From positions 1 through 6,467 of the forward strand of contig CANISA010000092.1 in assembly GCA_947470005.1 (NCBI GenBank): DNA of 6,467 bases, given 5' to 3'. The notes under the pieces are model-generated. The model was not told the DNA's origin. It did no database searches and saw only the letters and a list, made by a program, of their open reading frames with translations. Within the stretch, counting starts at the first letter, position 1; every line of letters starts with the position of its first letter. This stretch comes from Legionellaceae bacterium. Lineage in GTDB: Bacteria; Pseudomonadota; Gammaproteobacteria; Legionellales; Legionellaceae. Both the position numbers and the translations under genes were made by a program. This document shows positions 6,173-6,467 of the stretch, piece after piece.

Positions 6173-6177
6173 GGGAG
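6173..6177 (+). promoter_or_regulatory. Ribosome binding site deciding the spoT GTG start
   Basis: GGGAG lies seven bases before GTG at 6185-6187. The position agrees with where SpoT proteins begin, which makes GTG the likely start. Confidence 0.6.
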
Positions 6178-6184
6178 ATCGCAC

Positions 6185-6467
6185 GTGAGCTACTTTAAGG
6201 AGTTACACGAAGAGCTAGAATGCTACCTTGATCCATCACAAATTGAGAAATGTCATCAAGCGTACTTGGTTGCGGAGAAAGGGCATCATGGGCAGATGCG
6301 CCGCTCAGGTGAGCCTTACATCACGCATCCGGTTGCCGCAGCACTGATCTTGGCCAAAATGAGGCTTGATTACCAAACGATCATGGCGACCTTGCTTCAT
6401 GATGTGGTTGAAGATACGTCGGTGAGCCAGGACGATTTGATTCAACAATTTGGAGAGGACGTCACCG
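6185..6467 (+). CDS. spoT: Bifunctional (p)ppGpp synthetase/hydrolase SpoT, N-terminal part
   Basis: The frame is open from GTG at 6185 to the right edge, giving 94 residues of a protein usually about 700 long. It is the start of the HD hydrolase domain, which converts (p)ppGpp to GDP/GTP and pyrophosphate. Visible features are the family-like start (SYFKELHEELECYLDP), HQAYLVAEKGHHGQ (24-37), RRSGEPYITHP (39-49) with metal ligand His48, and LLHDVVEDT (70-78) with the His72-Asp73 pair and the Glu76-Asp77 pair. The intact HD motif argues for SpoT over RelA, where it is degenerate. The gmk-rpoZ neighbourhood agrees. The synthetase, TGS and ACT domains lie outside the window and cannot be judged. 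Confidence 0.96.
   Translation, partial: MSYFKELHEELECYLDPSQIEKCHQAYLVAEKGHHGQMRRSGEPYITHPVAAALILAKMRLDYQTIMATLLHDVVEDTSVSQDDLIQQFGEDVT

Overview
The window looks like a gammaproteobacterial chromosome, most likely from the Legionellales (Legionella/Coxiella-like). This placement is an inference. It rests on the gmk-rpoZ-spoT order with divergent rph, a very short omega subunit (67 residues), moderately AT-rich DNA and a small ankyrin-repeat protein next to the core genes. No rRNA, tRNA, CRISPR array, insertion sequence, prophage or toxin-antitoxin module was seen.

Layout. Bases 1-803 (+) hold the 3' part of an unrecognised, probably exported protein. Bases 804-995 are a convergent gap with a minus-strand intrinsic terminator and further hairpins. 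On the minus strand, read from right to left, come rph (5186-4476), yggS (4475-3777) and a DPM1-like family 2 glycosyltransferase (3780-2995). These three abut or overlap and form one tight operon. After a 99-bp gap with a possible promoter come an ankyrin-repeat protein (2895-1888) and a YbbO-like short-chain dehydrogenase (1874-996). The dehydrogenase probably starts at TTG behind a strong ribosome binding site, not at the longer overlapping ATG. Bases 5187-5272 are a divergent promoter region. To the right on the plus strand lie gmk (5273-5902), rpoZ (5937-6140) and the start of spoT (6185 to the window end), which begins with GTG and runs off the edge.

How the genes fit together. gmk, rpoZ and spoT are a classic nucleotide/stringent-response cluster: GMP kinase supplies GDP/GTP and is a known ppGpp target in some bacteria, omega forms part of a ppGpp site on RNA polymerase, and SpoT makes and degrades (p)ppGpp. 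Divergent rph matures tRNA 3' ends. Its best -10 box, a perfect TATAAT, is followed at once by a GC-rich stretch of the kind found in ppGpp-repressed promoters. The yicC gene often found between rph and gmk is absent. The ankyrin/dehydrogenase pair and the left-hand exported protein look like accessory content beside this conserved block. No clearly new multi-gene system is visible. The least explained parts are the left-edge protein, the ankyrin protein's long C-terminal region, and the nested hairpins at 867-945.
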